NCBI GenBank assembly: GCA_015060925.1
Contig: SUXM01000009.1
Span: 38,431-102,430 of the forward strand
Source of the DNA: Parabacteroides distasonis
Lineage (GTDB): Bacteria; Bacteroidota; Bacteroidia; Bacteroidales; Tannerellaceae
Reading direction: 5' to 3'
DNA: 64,000 nt
Part shown: one piece after another, positions 7,287 through 15,282 of the stretch
Layout of the letters: each line of letters begins with the position of its first letter
Numbering within the stretch: the first letter of the stretch is position 1
Translations under genes and position numbers: made by a program
The notes under the pieces: model-generated
What the model was told of the DNA's origin: nothing
Seen by the model: only the letters and a program-made list of their open reading frames with translations
Database searches by the model: none

Positions 7287-10200
7287 ATGATTCTATTCTT
7301 TCAATCTCCAACAAAAACGGTGTTAGCAGTAGAAGCTGCACACGCTTTTTCTCCTGAAGATGTAGAAAAATTAGTTTGGGCATTCAGTGAGGCCACACCT
7401 CTTCAAGCCGAAACTTTAGAAGGCTGGTATGTCGGTCCTCGACGTGAAATGATTACTCCATGGAGTACTAATGCCGTAGAGATTACTCAAAACATGGGTA
7501 TTAGTGGTATTACTCGAATTGAAGAGTATTTCCCTGTATCATCCGGCGAAGCAGAACATGACCCGATGTTACAACGTATCTACAACGGACTAAACCAAGA
7601 AATCTTCACAATTAGCAAACAACCGGATTCGATTGTTTACATAGAAGATTTAGAAGCATATAATACGCAAGAAGGTTTGGCTTTAAGTCAGGAAGAAATT
7701 GCATATTTGAACGAAGTAAGTCAAAAATTAGGTCGAAAGTTGACAGACAGTGAAGTATTTGGTTTCTCACAAGTGAACTCAGAGCATTGTCGTCATAAGA
7801 TCTTTGGTGGTATTTTTATCATTGATGGCGAAGAAAAGGAAAGTTCTCTTTTTGGCTTGATAAAGAAAACATCTGCTGAAAATCCCAATAAATTAGTTTC
7901 TGCTTATAAAGACAATGTAGCCTTCAATGAAGGGCCAACCGTAGAGCAATTTGCGCCAAAAAGCGGGGATCAACCGGACTTTTATGAAGTAAAAGATATC
8001 AAGACTGTGATCTCATTAAAAGCTGAAACTCATAACTTCCCTACAACTGTAGAACCATTCAATGGTGCAGCAACAGGAACCGGAGGTGAAATCCGTGACC
8101 GTTTAGGTGGAGGTAAAGCATCTTTACCTATTGCTGGTACTGCTGTTTACATGACCTCTTACCCTCGTACAGAAGGAACTCGTGAATGGGAGAAGATTCT
8201 TGATCCACGTCCTTGGTTATATCAGACTCCGGAACAGATTTTGATAAAGGCCTCCAATGGTGCTTCGGACTTTGGTAATAAGTTTGGACAACCGTTAATC
8301 TGTGGTTCTTTATTAACATTCGAACATGCTGAAAATGACAAGAAATATGCTTATGATAAAGTAATCATGCTTGCCGGTGGTGTGGGTTATGCCAATATGC
8401 GTGATGCATTGAAAGGTGAACCTGAACCAGGAGAAAAGGTGGTAATCATAGGTGGTGATAACTATCGTATCGGTATGGGTGGAGGAGCTGTCTCTTCTGT
8501 AAATACAGGACAGTATACCAGTGGTATTGAATTGAATGCTGTACAACGTGCCAATCCGGAAATGCAGAAACGAGCAGCGAACGTCATACGTGCAATTGCT
8601 GAATCAGACAATAACCCAATTGTTTCCATCCACGACCATGGTGCAGGTGGTCATTTGAATTGTTTGTCTGAATTAGTAGAAGCTACAGGTGGCCATATCG
8701 ATATGAGTAAGTTACCTATTGGTGACCCAACTCTTTCTGCAAAAGAGATCATTGGCAACGAAAGCCAAGAACGTATGGGCTTATTGATGAAAGAAGAAGA
8801 TGTAGAAAGAGTAAAACGTATTGCAGATCGTGAACGTGCTCCAATGTACACTGTAGGTGAAACAACCAACGACATGAAGTTTGTCTTTGAACAAGCAGAT
8901 GGCGTAAAACCAATTGATATTAAACTGGAATACATGTTTGGCAAACCGCCTCGTACAGTGATGACAGACCATACTGTTGAGACATCCTATCAACCGGTAG
9001 CCTATAAAGAATCTGAATTACATCACTATTTGGAAAATGTACTACAATTAGAGGCTGTAGCTTGTAAGGATTGGTTGACCAACAAAGTAGACCGTTCGGT
9101 TACAGGTAAGATTGCTCGCCAACAATGCCAGGGAGAACTACAATTGCCATTGAGTGACTTAGGAGCTGTTTCATTAGACTATCGTGGTAAAGCCGGAATC
9201 GCAACATCTATAGGTCATGCTCCACAGGTAGCCATGATAGACCCTGCAGCCGGTTCGGTAATGGCTATAGCCGAATCTCTGACAAACATTGTATTTGCAC
9301 CATTGGCTGATAAATTGTCAGGCGTTTCTTTAAGTGCAAACTGGATGTGGCCTTGCCGTAATGAAGGAGAAGATGCTCGCCTATACACAGCTGTTCAAGC
9401 AGCATCTGATTTTGCTTGTGCATTGGGTATTAATATTCCGACAGGTAAAGACTCTTTGTCTATGACCCAGAAGTATGGAGATGACAAAGTGATTTCTCCG
9501 GGTACCGTGATCATTTCTGCGGGTGCTGAAGTCAGTGATATTCGTAAGATCGTATCCCCGGTATTAGCACATGAAAAGAACTCTTACCTATATTATATAG
9601 ACTTCTCTTTTGACACATTAAAATTAGGAGGTTCTGCTTTTGCACAAGCCTTAAATAAATTAGGTAACGAAGTGCCGACCGTTCTGGATCCGGAATATTT
9701 CCAAGATGCATTTAATGCTATTCAAGATGCAATTGAACAAGGTTTAATCTTAGCCGGCCACGATATTTCAGCCGGAGGTATGATTACAACCTTACTGGAA
9801 ATGTGTTTTGCAAATGTAGAAGGAGGTTTGGAAGTGAACTTGGATAAGATTTCAGAACAAGATATTGTAAAAATCCTATTTGCTGAAAATCCGGGTATCA
9901 TCGTCCAAGTTAAAGATAAGAAAGCATTTGAAAAGATATTGGAAGAGGCAGGTGTTGGCTTTGCAATTATCGCAAAACCGACAGACGAACGTCATATCTT
10001 GGTTTCTAAAGATGGTATTCAGTACCATTTCGGAATTGACTATATGCGTGACGTTTGGTATTCTTCTTCTTATAAATTGGACATCAAACAAAGTGGCAGT
10101 GTTTGCGCTGGCAACCGCTTTGAAAACTACAAGATGCAGCCGTTGGAATTCAAATACAACAAGAACTTCACAGGTAAATTGGCAGATTATGGCCTGACAG

Positions 10201-10976
10201 CAGACCGCAAGGGAACAAGCGGCATCAAAGCTGCTGTCATCCGTGAAAAAGGTTGCCAATGTGAACGTGAAACGGCTTACGCATTGTATTTGGCAGGATT
10301 TGATGTAAAAGATGTCCACATGACAGATTTAGCATCCGGACGTGAGACGTTAGAAGATGTAAACATGATTGTATTCTGTGGCGGTTTCTCCAACTCTGAC
10401 GTTTTAGGCTCTGCTAAAGGTTGGGCAGGTGGTTTCTTGTTCAATGAAAAAGCAAAGAAAGCATTGGATAATTTCTATGCACGTCCCGACACATTGAGCT
10501 TGGGTATTTGTAACGGTTGCCAGTTGATGGCTGAATTAGGCGTTATCTATCCGGAACATGAAAAGAAACATAAAATGTTACATAATGATTCACATAAATT
10601 TGAATCAAACTTTGTCACATTAGAAATACCGAAAAACCATTCTGTCATGTTCGGTTCTTTGAGTGGATGTAAGATCGGAGCTTGGGTTGCCCACGGAGAA
10701 GGCAAATTCGGATTCCCGTATGAAGAAAAAGCATATCATATCGTAGCTAAATATAACTACGAAGGTTATCCTGCCAATCCGAACGGTTCACCTTGGGCTG
10801 TAGCCGGAGTATGTTCTCAAGATGGTCGCCATTTAGCCATGATGCCTCACTTGGAACGTGCAATGTTCCCATGGCAATGTGGTTACTATCCGGAAGACCG
10901 TAGAAACAATGACGAAGTAACTCCTTGGATTGAAGCATTCGTCAATGCTCGTAAGTGGGTTGAAGGACAGAAATAA
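7287..10976 (+). CDS. purL: phosphoribosylformylglycinamidine synthase, single-chain large type
   Basis: A 1229-residue enzyme of the fourth step of purine synthesis. It converts FGAR to FGAM using ATP and ammonia released from glutamine. Normal length for the fused proteobacterial/Bacteroidetes form. The order is an N-terminal PurS-like part, two AIRS-type ATP-binding halves (AETHNFPTTVEPFNGAATGT near 250; DHGAGGHLN near 450) and a C-terminal class I glutaminase. The glutaminase nucleophile Cys lies in GICNGCQLM at about residue 1074, and the PHLERAMFPWQ segment supplies the His and Glu of the triad. The gene stands alone. The convergent porin gene ends 4 bases downstream with no terminator visible between them. 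Confidence 0.98.
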   Translation: MILFFQSPTKTVLAVEAAHAFSPEDVEKLVWAFSEATPLQAETLEGWYVGPRREMITPWSTNAVEITQNMGISGITRIEEYFPVSSGEAEHDPMLQRIYNGLNQEIFTISKQPDSIVYIEDLEAYNTQEGLALSQEEIAYLNEVSQKLGRKLTDSEVFGFSQVNSEHCRHKIFGGIFIIDGEEKESSLFGLIKKTSAENPNKLVSAYKDNVAFNEGPTVEQFAPKSGDQPDFYEVKDIKTVISLKAETHNFPTTVEPFNGAATGTGGEIRDRLGGGKASLPIAGTAVYMTSYPRTEGTREWEKILDPRPWLYQTPEQILIKASNGASDFGNKFGQPLICGSLLTFEHAENDKKYAYDKVIMLAGGVGYANMRDALKGEPEPGEKVVIIGGDNYRIGMGGGAVSSVNTGQYTSGIELNAVQRANPEMQKRAANVIRAIAESDNNPIVSIHDHGAGGHLNCLSELVEATGGHIDMSKLPIGDPTLSAKEIIGNESQERMGLLMKEEDVERVKRIADRERAPMYTVGETTNDMKFVFEQADGVKPIDIKLEYMFGKPPRTVMTDHTVETSYQPVAYKESELHHYLENVLQLEAVACKDWLTNKVDRSVTGKIARQQCQGELQLPLSDLGAVSLDYRGKAGIATSIGHAPQVAMIDPAAGSVMAIAESLTNIVFAPLADKLSGVSLSANWMWPCRNEGEDARLYTAVQAASDFACALGINIPTGKDSLSMTQKYGDDKVISPGTVIISAGAEVSDIRKIVSPVLAHEKNSYLYYIDFSFDTLKLGGSAFAQALNKLGNEVPTVLDPEYFQDAFNAIQDAIEQGLILAGHDISAGGMITTLLEMCFANVEGGLEVNLDKISEQDIVKILFAENPGIIVQVKDKKAFEKILEEAGVGFAIIAKPTDERHILVSKDGIQYHFGIDYMRDVWYSSSYKLDIKQSGSVCAGNRFENYKMQPLEFKYNKNFTGKLADYGLTADRKGTSGIKAAVIREKGCQCERETAYALYLAGFDVKDVHMTDLASGRETLEDVNMIVFCGGFSNSDVLGSAKGWAGGFLFNEKAKKALDNFYARPDTLSLGICNGCQLMAELGVIYPEHEKKHKMLHNDSHKFESNFVTLEIPKNHSVMFGSLSGCKIGAWVAHGEGKFGFPYEEKAYHIVAKYNYEGYPANPNGSPWAVAGVCSQDGRHLAMMPHLERAMFPWQCGYYPEDRRNNDEVTPWIEAFVNARKWVEGQK

Positions 10977-10980
10977 CACT

Positions 10981-12243
10981 CTATAAACCTAATTCTACTT
11001 GAAAGCGAAGTTCCCATTGATTATAAGGATGGAGAGCTTCGCTTTTATGGTTATAAGAAGCATCTGCTTGTATTTTCAAGCTATGCCCAATGAGATATTT
11101 GGTAACCCCGATAGTTGTTTGATTAAAATTCCTATAACCAATGAGACTTTGTACCTTCTTTTTTGGGAAAAGAGTAGAATTACGAATTGCGATCTCCCAG
11201 TTGGAAGGAAACAGATAACTGGATTGCACATTCAAACCGTTTCCCGTATACACACAAATTTCCGAATCACTTGCAAAGAGTGGTTTATCACATTTTCTCC
11301 CCATAAAGTCAGCACAAAGGGCAAACCCTTGATATTTCATAACAAAATCAAGAAAATAAGCATTTAAGTTTCTGGATTCTCCATCCGGCATTAAGGCTCC
11401 ATTTTGTCCTTGTAAACGAACGGCTTTATTATTAAAAGAATAGGCACCTCCCAACATGAGCTTTAAAGTTCGTTCTCGTTGATAATCTCCTTCTGAAATT
11501 TCACCCAACGAATTGAAACGCCCTAAAGGGAACAATTCCAAACGACCAGAATAAGCATATCCCCCATTACTACCACCTCCCCAATTTCGACCTTCTCCTA
11601 ACGTAATTGAAGCATTTGCTCCTACATTAAAATCAGCAACAATTGCCTTATGAAACTCTCCAAAGAGACCAAAGTCCCTATCCAAATTAAATTGTGAATT
11701 CACAATACTTCGATCAATAAATTGCAAGGCACTTGATGAATTAATACGGGCACGATTAGCTTTTATCTTAGTCTGTCCAAAACCTATTGACCAAGTATTC
11801 GTAGGGAGATAATAAACCATCGCATCTCTTACTATATTCATATTACCATTTGGTACAGTTTTCGTATCGTATGAGGTAAAACCTAATTGAACAGAATAAA
11901 CCAACTGAGGGACAAATACATATCCATCAAAACGCAAACGTAAACGTTTCACATGAGCATCAGTTTGAAAATCCTCTCCAAACTCAAAACCTAAAAAATT
12001 CTGCATCCGAAAGCGTATTGTCAACTTGTATAAATCATTGTTCGGCTGGAAAGTGATCCCCTTTCCCACTTCAATATTAGGCATATTACGAAGTCTTTCC
12101 AACAGTTCCGGATCAGATAAAGTCTTTTCTTCAGTCGAATCTGTCATTAATAAAGATATCTTTTGAATAAAACTCTTTTGAGTCATCCCATATAAAGGGA
12201 TAAACAAGAATAGGATAACATTTAAAAAGAAACTTATTTTCAT
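10981..12243 (-). CDS. outer-membrane porin, phosphate-selective OprO/OprP family
   Basis: About 420 residues. The ATG at 12243 gives a clean signal peptide (MKISFFLNVILFLFIPLYG), so I prefer it to the earlier in-frame ATG at 12255. The mature part has a periplasmic leader, then alternating beta-strands ending in ELRFQVELGL, as expected for a barrel whose last strand inserts into the outer membrane. Motifs resemble the OprO/OprP family (VKRLRLRFDGYVF, VYYLPTNTWSIGFGQTKI, DRDFGLFGEF). Phosphate selectivity is known for the Pseudomonas founders and is not shown here. No nearby phosphate genes were seen. Confidence 0.85.
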   Translation of the reverse strand: MKISFFLNVILFLFIPLYGMTQKSFIQKISLLMTDSTEEKTLSDPELLERLRNMPNIEVGKGITFQPNNDLYKLTIRFRMQNFLGFEFGEDFQTDAHVKRLRLRFDGYVFVPQLVYSVQLGFTSYDTKTVPNGNMNIVRDAMVYYLPTNTWSIGFGQTKIKANRARINSSSALQFIDRSIVNSQFNLDRDFGLFGEFHKAIVADFNVGANASITLGEGRNWGGGSNGGYAYSGRLELFPLGRFNSLGEISEGDYQRERTLKLMLGGAYSFNNKAVRLQGQNGALMPDGESRNLNAYFLDFVMKYQGFALCADFMGRKCDKPLFASDSEICVYTGNGLNVQSSYLFPSNWEIAIRNSTLFPKKKVQSLIGYRNFNQTTIGVTKYLIGHSLKIQADASYNHKSEALHPYNQWELRFQVELGL

Positions 12244-12347
12244 ATCTACACACAATCTTTTTTCATTTATTATCTATAACAACAGAACGTTAAATTTGTT
12301 TTTAAAGAAATTACTCCTAATATTTTATGCACATTTCATAAATGGAT

Positions 12348-12373
12348 GTGCAATTAATCGACTTAAATTGCAC
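12348..12373. repeat. inverted repeat, possible operator
   Basis: GTGCAATT (12348-12355) and AATTGCAC (12366-12373) are perfect inverted 8-mers with a 10-base spacer. The site lies just upstream of the -7 element of the oxidoreductase gene and could bind a dimeric regulator. It could also be chance in AT-rich DNA. Confidence 0.35.
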
Positions 12374-12392
12374 ACTTTCTTACATATTGTGC

Positions 12393-12400
12393 TACCTTTG
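12393..12400 (+). promoter_or_regulatory. -7 promoter element for the FMN oxidoreductase
   Basis: TACCTTTG matches TAnnTTTG exactly, 36 bases before the start codon at 12436. Confidence 0.6.
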
Positions 12401-12435
12401 CGCCCGTTATAAAAAAATAGTTAGTATTTATTTAC

Positions 12436-13503
12436 ATGAAAACGTTAACAATCGGAGATCTGAAAGCCCGCATTCCAATTATCCAAGGAGGAATGGGTGT
12501 CGGAATCTCCTTATCCGGCTTAGCCTCAGCCGTAGCAAATGAAGGTGGGATCGGTGTTATCTCCGCTGCCGGTCTCGGTCTTTTATATAAAAAGTTATCT
12601 CCTAATTACACAGAAGCCGGCAATCTTGGCTTGAAAGAAGAAATACGCAAAGCGCGAGAGAAAGCCAAAGGAATCATCGGTGTCAATGTAATGGTTGCTC
12701 TTTCAGACTTCGCAGAATTGGTTAAAACCAGTATTGCGGAAAAAGTAGATATTATATTCAGTGGTGCAGGATTACCATTAGATCTTCCCTCCTTTCTAAA
12801 AAAAGACAGTGTAACTAAATTAGTTCCGATAGTATCAAGCGCCCGCGCTGTACGTATTATTTGCGAGAAATGGAAAAACAATTATGATTATTTACCTGAT
12901 GCAGTGGTATTAGAAGGTCCGAAAGCTGGCGGCCACTTGGGATATAAGGAGAACCAATTGGATGATGAAAACTATGCTTTGGAAACACTATTACCACAGG
13001 TAGTTGAAGAAGTTTCTCATTTTGAAGAAAAATACAATAAGAAGATCCCGGTAATTGCGGCAGGAGGCATTTACACAGGAGAAGATATCAAACGCATGAT
13101 GGACCTTGGAGCATCAGGCGTTCAGTTAGGAACCCGTTTTGTCACGACAACCGAATGTGACGCATCCGAAGCTTTTAAAGAAAGTTATATTAAAGCAGAG
13201 GAGAAGGACATTGAAATCATCAAAAGTCCGGTTGGTATGCCAGGGCGAGCCATCCATTGCAATTTCTTGCAGAAGGTAAAAGAGGGATTGAAGCAACCAA
13301 AGGTATGCCCTTTCAACTGTATCAAGACCTGCGACATATCTCGTAGTCCTTATTGTATTGTTACAGCCTTGTATAACGCATTTAAAGGCAATTTTGAAAA
13401 CGGATATGCTTTTGCCGGCAGCAATGCATGGCGAACGACACGAATCATGTCTGTAAAGGAAACCTTTAATGAGTTAATTTCCGAATGGAAAAATACCAAA
13501 TAA
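12436..13503 (+). CDS. FMN-dependent oxidoreductase, nitronate monooxygenase/FabK family
   Basis: A 355-residue TIM-barrel flavoprotein. IPIIQGGMGVGIS near residue 15, EGPKAGGHLG near 160, PVIAAGGIYTGEDIKRMMDL near 205 and GVQLGTRFV near 233 form the FMN and phosphate-binding loops of the nitronate monooxygenase (2-nitropropane dioxygenase)/FabK group. The C-terminus has a four-cysteine cluster, CPFNCIKTCD followed by SPYC (about residues 291-307), absent from simple family members. It is characteristic of an anaerobe-type subgroup and might bind a metal or cluster. The true substrate is unknown. The genome also has fabI at 30949, so a FabK role is not needed. It stands alone with its own promoter. 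Confidence 0.85.
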   Translation: MKTLTIGDLKARIPIIQGGMGVGISLSGLASAVANEGGIGVISAAGLGLLYKKLSPNYTEAGNLGLKEEIRKAREKAKGIIGVNVMVALSDFAELVKTSIAEKVDIIFSGAGLPLDLPSFLKKDSVTKLVPIVSSARAVRIICEKWKNNYDYLPDAVVLEGPKAGGHLGYKENQLDDENYALETLLPQVVEEVSHFEEKYNKKIPVIAAGGIYTGEDIKRMMDLGASGVQLGTRFVTTTECDASEAFKESYIKAEEKDIEIIKSPVGMPGRAIHCNFLQKVKEGLKQPKVCPFNCIKTCDISRSPYCIVTALYNAFKGNFENGYAFAGSNAWRTTRIMSVKETFNELISEWKNTK

Positions 13504-13569
13504 AAAAAGGGAACAATAGACCAAACAGAAAGCTACCTCCGACTTAACTCCAAATTACCTCCGATGTAA

Positions 13570-13968
13570 TCAAGAATAGGTCGGATATAAATTTAAAACG
13601 GATGCCGAAGCAATAAAAATCGTCTCAGCATCCGTTTTCCTTTCCCTGCCTATCCGTTGCATTAACGGATGTTCTCCATTACTAAATGTTTTACTCTTGT
13701 AACTTTTTAAATTGTCATAAGAGCTTAGACAAGCACAACTATTGCCTATCTGCCCTTTCTCTTTAAGTTCTGTGATAAGCTGTTTGTAGAAATCATCTAC
13801 GGTGTTCTTAGGCTGATTTCTGCCAAAGTCCCAATAGGCAGGATTCACAGATATTCCTAAACTTTTCATAGTTCGTTTGCTATCTTTTGCTATTCTTAGC
13901 ATTAGAGGAGACTCACCATTTGCAAGCACTTTATGCTTGTAGCAAATTACAGATACTGATGCTTTCAT
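13570..13968 (-). pseudogene. relic of a tyrosine recombinase (integrase), internally deleted
   Basis: From the ATG at 13968 the frame opens with an arm-type DNA-binding domain typical of Bacteroidales integrases (MKASVSVICYKHKVLANGES, then SLGISVNPAYWDFGRNQPKN). It jumps straight to part of a core-binding domain (TVDDFYKQLITELKEKGQIG). A second arm-like stretch (FSNGEHPLMQRIGRERKTDA) follows and then a non-homologous tail. Intact relatives are about 400 residues. The catalytic domain with its R-H-R-Y residues is missing, so it cannot recombine DNA. The open frame extends upstream to 14070, through the tRNA terminator, but that part is not integrase-like. It lies next to tRNA-Pro, a usual integration target. 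Confidence 0.75.
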
Positions 13969-13976
13969 AAAATATT

Positions 13977-14021
13977 GGTTGACTTCTTGGTTGACTTTTC
14001 GCGTCAACCACAGAGTCAACC
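13977..14021. repeat. symmetric four-copy heptamer array upstream of the integrase relic
   Basis: Two GGTTGAC copies (13977-13983, 13989-13995) are mirrored by two GTCAACC copies (14003-14009, 14015-14021). Copies within each pair are 12 bases apart, and 7 bases separate the two pairs. The pattern is fully symmetric about position 13999. It sits between the integrase relic and the tRNA-Pro terminator, where arm-type integrase or excisionase sites would be expected. Confidence 0.7.
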
Positions 14022-14049
14022 ATATAGTATTTGATGAAATGCATGTAAC

Positions 14050-14087
14050 AAAAAAGGCATCGACAATCATCAGATTATCAATGCCTT
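14050..14087 (-). terminator. terminator of the tRNA-Pro gene
   Basis: A 13-bp stem (14056-14068 with 14073-14085, G-U pairs allowed) with a 4-base loop. On the minus strand it is followed by a run of six T. It lies 9 bases after the tRNA 3' end. Confidence 0.8.
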
Positions 14088-14095
14088 CTACTCAG

Positions 14096-14170
14096 TCGGG
14101 ATGACTGGATTCGAACCAGCGACCACACGCCCCCCAGACGCGTACTCTAACCGGGCTGAGCTACATCCCG
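14096..14170 (-). tRNA. tRNA-Pro (anticodon GGG)
   Basis: The minus strand folds as a tRNA. The acceptor CGGGATG pairs with CATCCCG, with discriminator A. The D-arm is GCTC/GAGT. The anticodon stem CGCGT/GCGTG carries loop CTGGGGG (anticodon GGG, proline), and the T-arm is GCTGG-TTCGAAT-CCAGT. No CCA is encoded. It has its own promoter and terminator and neighbours an integrase relic. Confidence 0.95.
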
Positions 14171-14187
14171 TTTTTATTTAACGGGTG

Positions 14188-14218
14188 CAAAGGTATGTTT
14201 TTTTCGTTATACTCCAAA
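14188..14218 (-). promoter_or_regulatory. promoter of tRNA-Pro
   Basis: On the minus strand TTTG (14215-14218), 19 bases, then TACCTTTG (14188-14195): both Bacteroidetes elements at the textbook spacing. The -33 element lies inside the 3' end of aroB. Confidence 0.75.
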
Positions 14219-15268
14219 ACTTTCTCTGTAAAAATCTAAGGCCTCCAATATTTTTTCTTTACCTACCTCTTGGTTAATTCGAACATCTCCCACTTGTGCC
14301 AACAAGGTAAAATTAATGATCCCCCCCTCATTCTTTTTATCATGGGTCATCAATTCATACAAAGCTTCGTAATCCTTACAATCAAAAACAAATGGTGTAT
14401 AGTATTCTTTCAGATAATAGACAACTTGGCTTAACTTCTCCATAGGGAAGCCACATAATTTATGAGAAAGATACAACTCACTCACAATACCGGCAGCCAC
14501 AGCATGTCCATGCAACAAAGGTTGTCCCTTCTTAAAAGAGAGACTTTCATAGGCATGTCCGATTGTATGTCCAAAGTTCAAAGCCTTACGAATACCCTGT
14601 TCTTTTGGATCTTCTGCAACAATACGCTCTTTTACGGCAACTGATTGTGCTACTAATTGATTCAAGTAACTGTAGTTCATCGTATCAATGTCATATAACA
14701 TCACAGAGGCATAATCTCCCATAGAACTAATCAATCCATGTTTGATCATCTCTGCATATCCGGAAAGGATATTAGCACGATCCAATGTTCGTAAAAACTC
14801 ACAATCTATAAACACACATAAAGGAGGATAAAAAGAACCTATCTCATTCTTTAACCCATTAAAATTAATACCCGTCTTTCCTCCTACAGCTGCATCAACT
14901 GAAGCCATTAATGTGGTCGGGATATTAATCGTACGAATACCTCTTTTAAAAGTGGCTCCGGCAAAACCTCCCATATCTGTAACCATTCCACCTCCCAAAT
15001 TCACCAGTAAAGAATTACGGGAAGCTCCATAATTAGACAGATAAGACCAAATATGAGACAAATGTTCCAAACTCTTATGTGTATCTCCTGCCTCTGTTAT
15101 GATATGCAATGCATTTTTTAAAGCGGGGATATCCTGTACTAAAGGAAAACACTTATCCTTTGTATTTGTATCAGTTAATATAAACAACTTGTCATAATTA
15201 AGAAGAGACAGAAACTCTTGCAGTTCCTGTCTCATATCTTTACAAATGACCACTTTCTGTTTTGTCAT
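14207..15268 (-). CDS. aroB: 3-dehydroquinate synthase
   Basis: A 353-residue enzyme of the shikimate pathway that converts DAHP to 3-dehydroquinate with NAD and a divalent metal. The NAD-binding glycine-rich segment (VNLGGGMVTDMGGFAGATFK, about 90-110), the KTGIN stretch, EMIKHGL near 172, FGHTIGHAYE near 233 and LLHGHAVAAG near 250 supply the expected ligands. Length is normal. It starts 14 bases after the alaS stop, so it is probably the second gene of an alaS-aroB transcript. Its last codons overlap the promoter of tRNA-Pro. Confidence 0.97.
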   Translation of the reverse strand: MTKQKVVICKDMRQELQEFLSLLNYDKLFILTDTNTKDKCFPLVQDIPALKNALHIITEAGDTHKSLEHLSHIWSYLSNYGASRNSLLVNLGGGMVTDMGGFAGATFKRGIRTINIPTTLMASVDAAVGGKTGINFNGLKNEIGSFYPPLCVFIDCEFLRTLDRANILSGYAEMIKHGLISSMGDYASVMLYDIDTMNYSYLNQLVAQSVAVKERIVAEDPKEQGIRKALNFGHTIGHAYESLSFKKGQPLLHGHAVAAGIVSELYLSHKLCGFPMEKLSQVVYYLKEYYTPFVFDCKDYEALYELMTHDKKNEGGIINFTLLAQVGDVRINQEVGKEKILEALDFYRESFGV

Positions 15269-15282
15269 ATTTCTTGAATATT

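Noticed and set aside
9876..10319. 147-codon minus-strand open frame
   Set aside because: It is the antisense of purL, whose reading through the same bases is unmistakable.
13504..13569. ACCTCCGA repeats as an attachment site
   Set aside because: The short repeated words do not match the tRNA-Pro 3' end and have no symmetry, so no att site can be supported.
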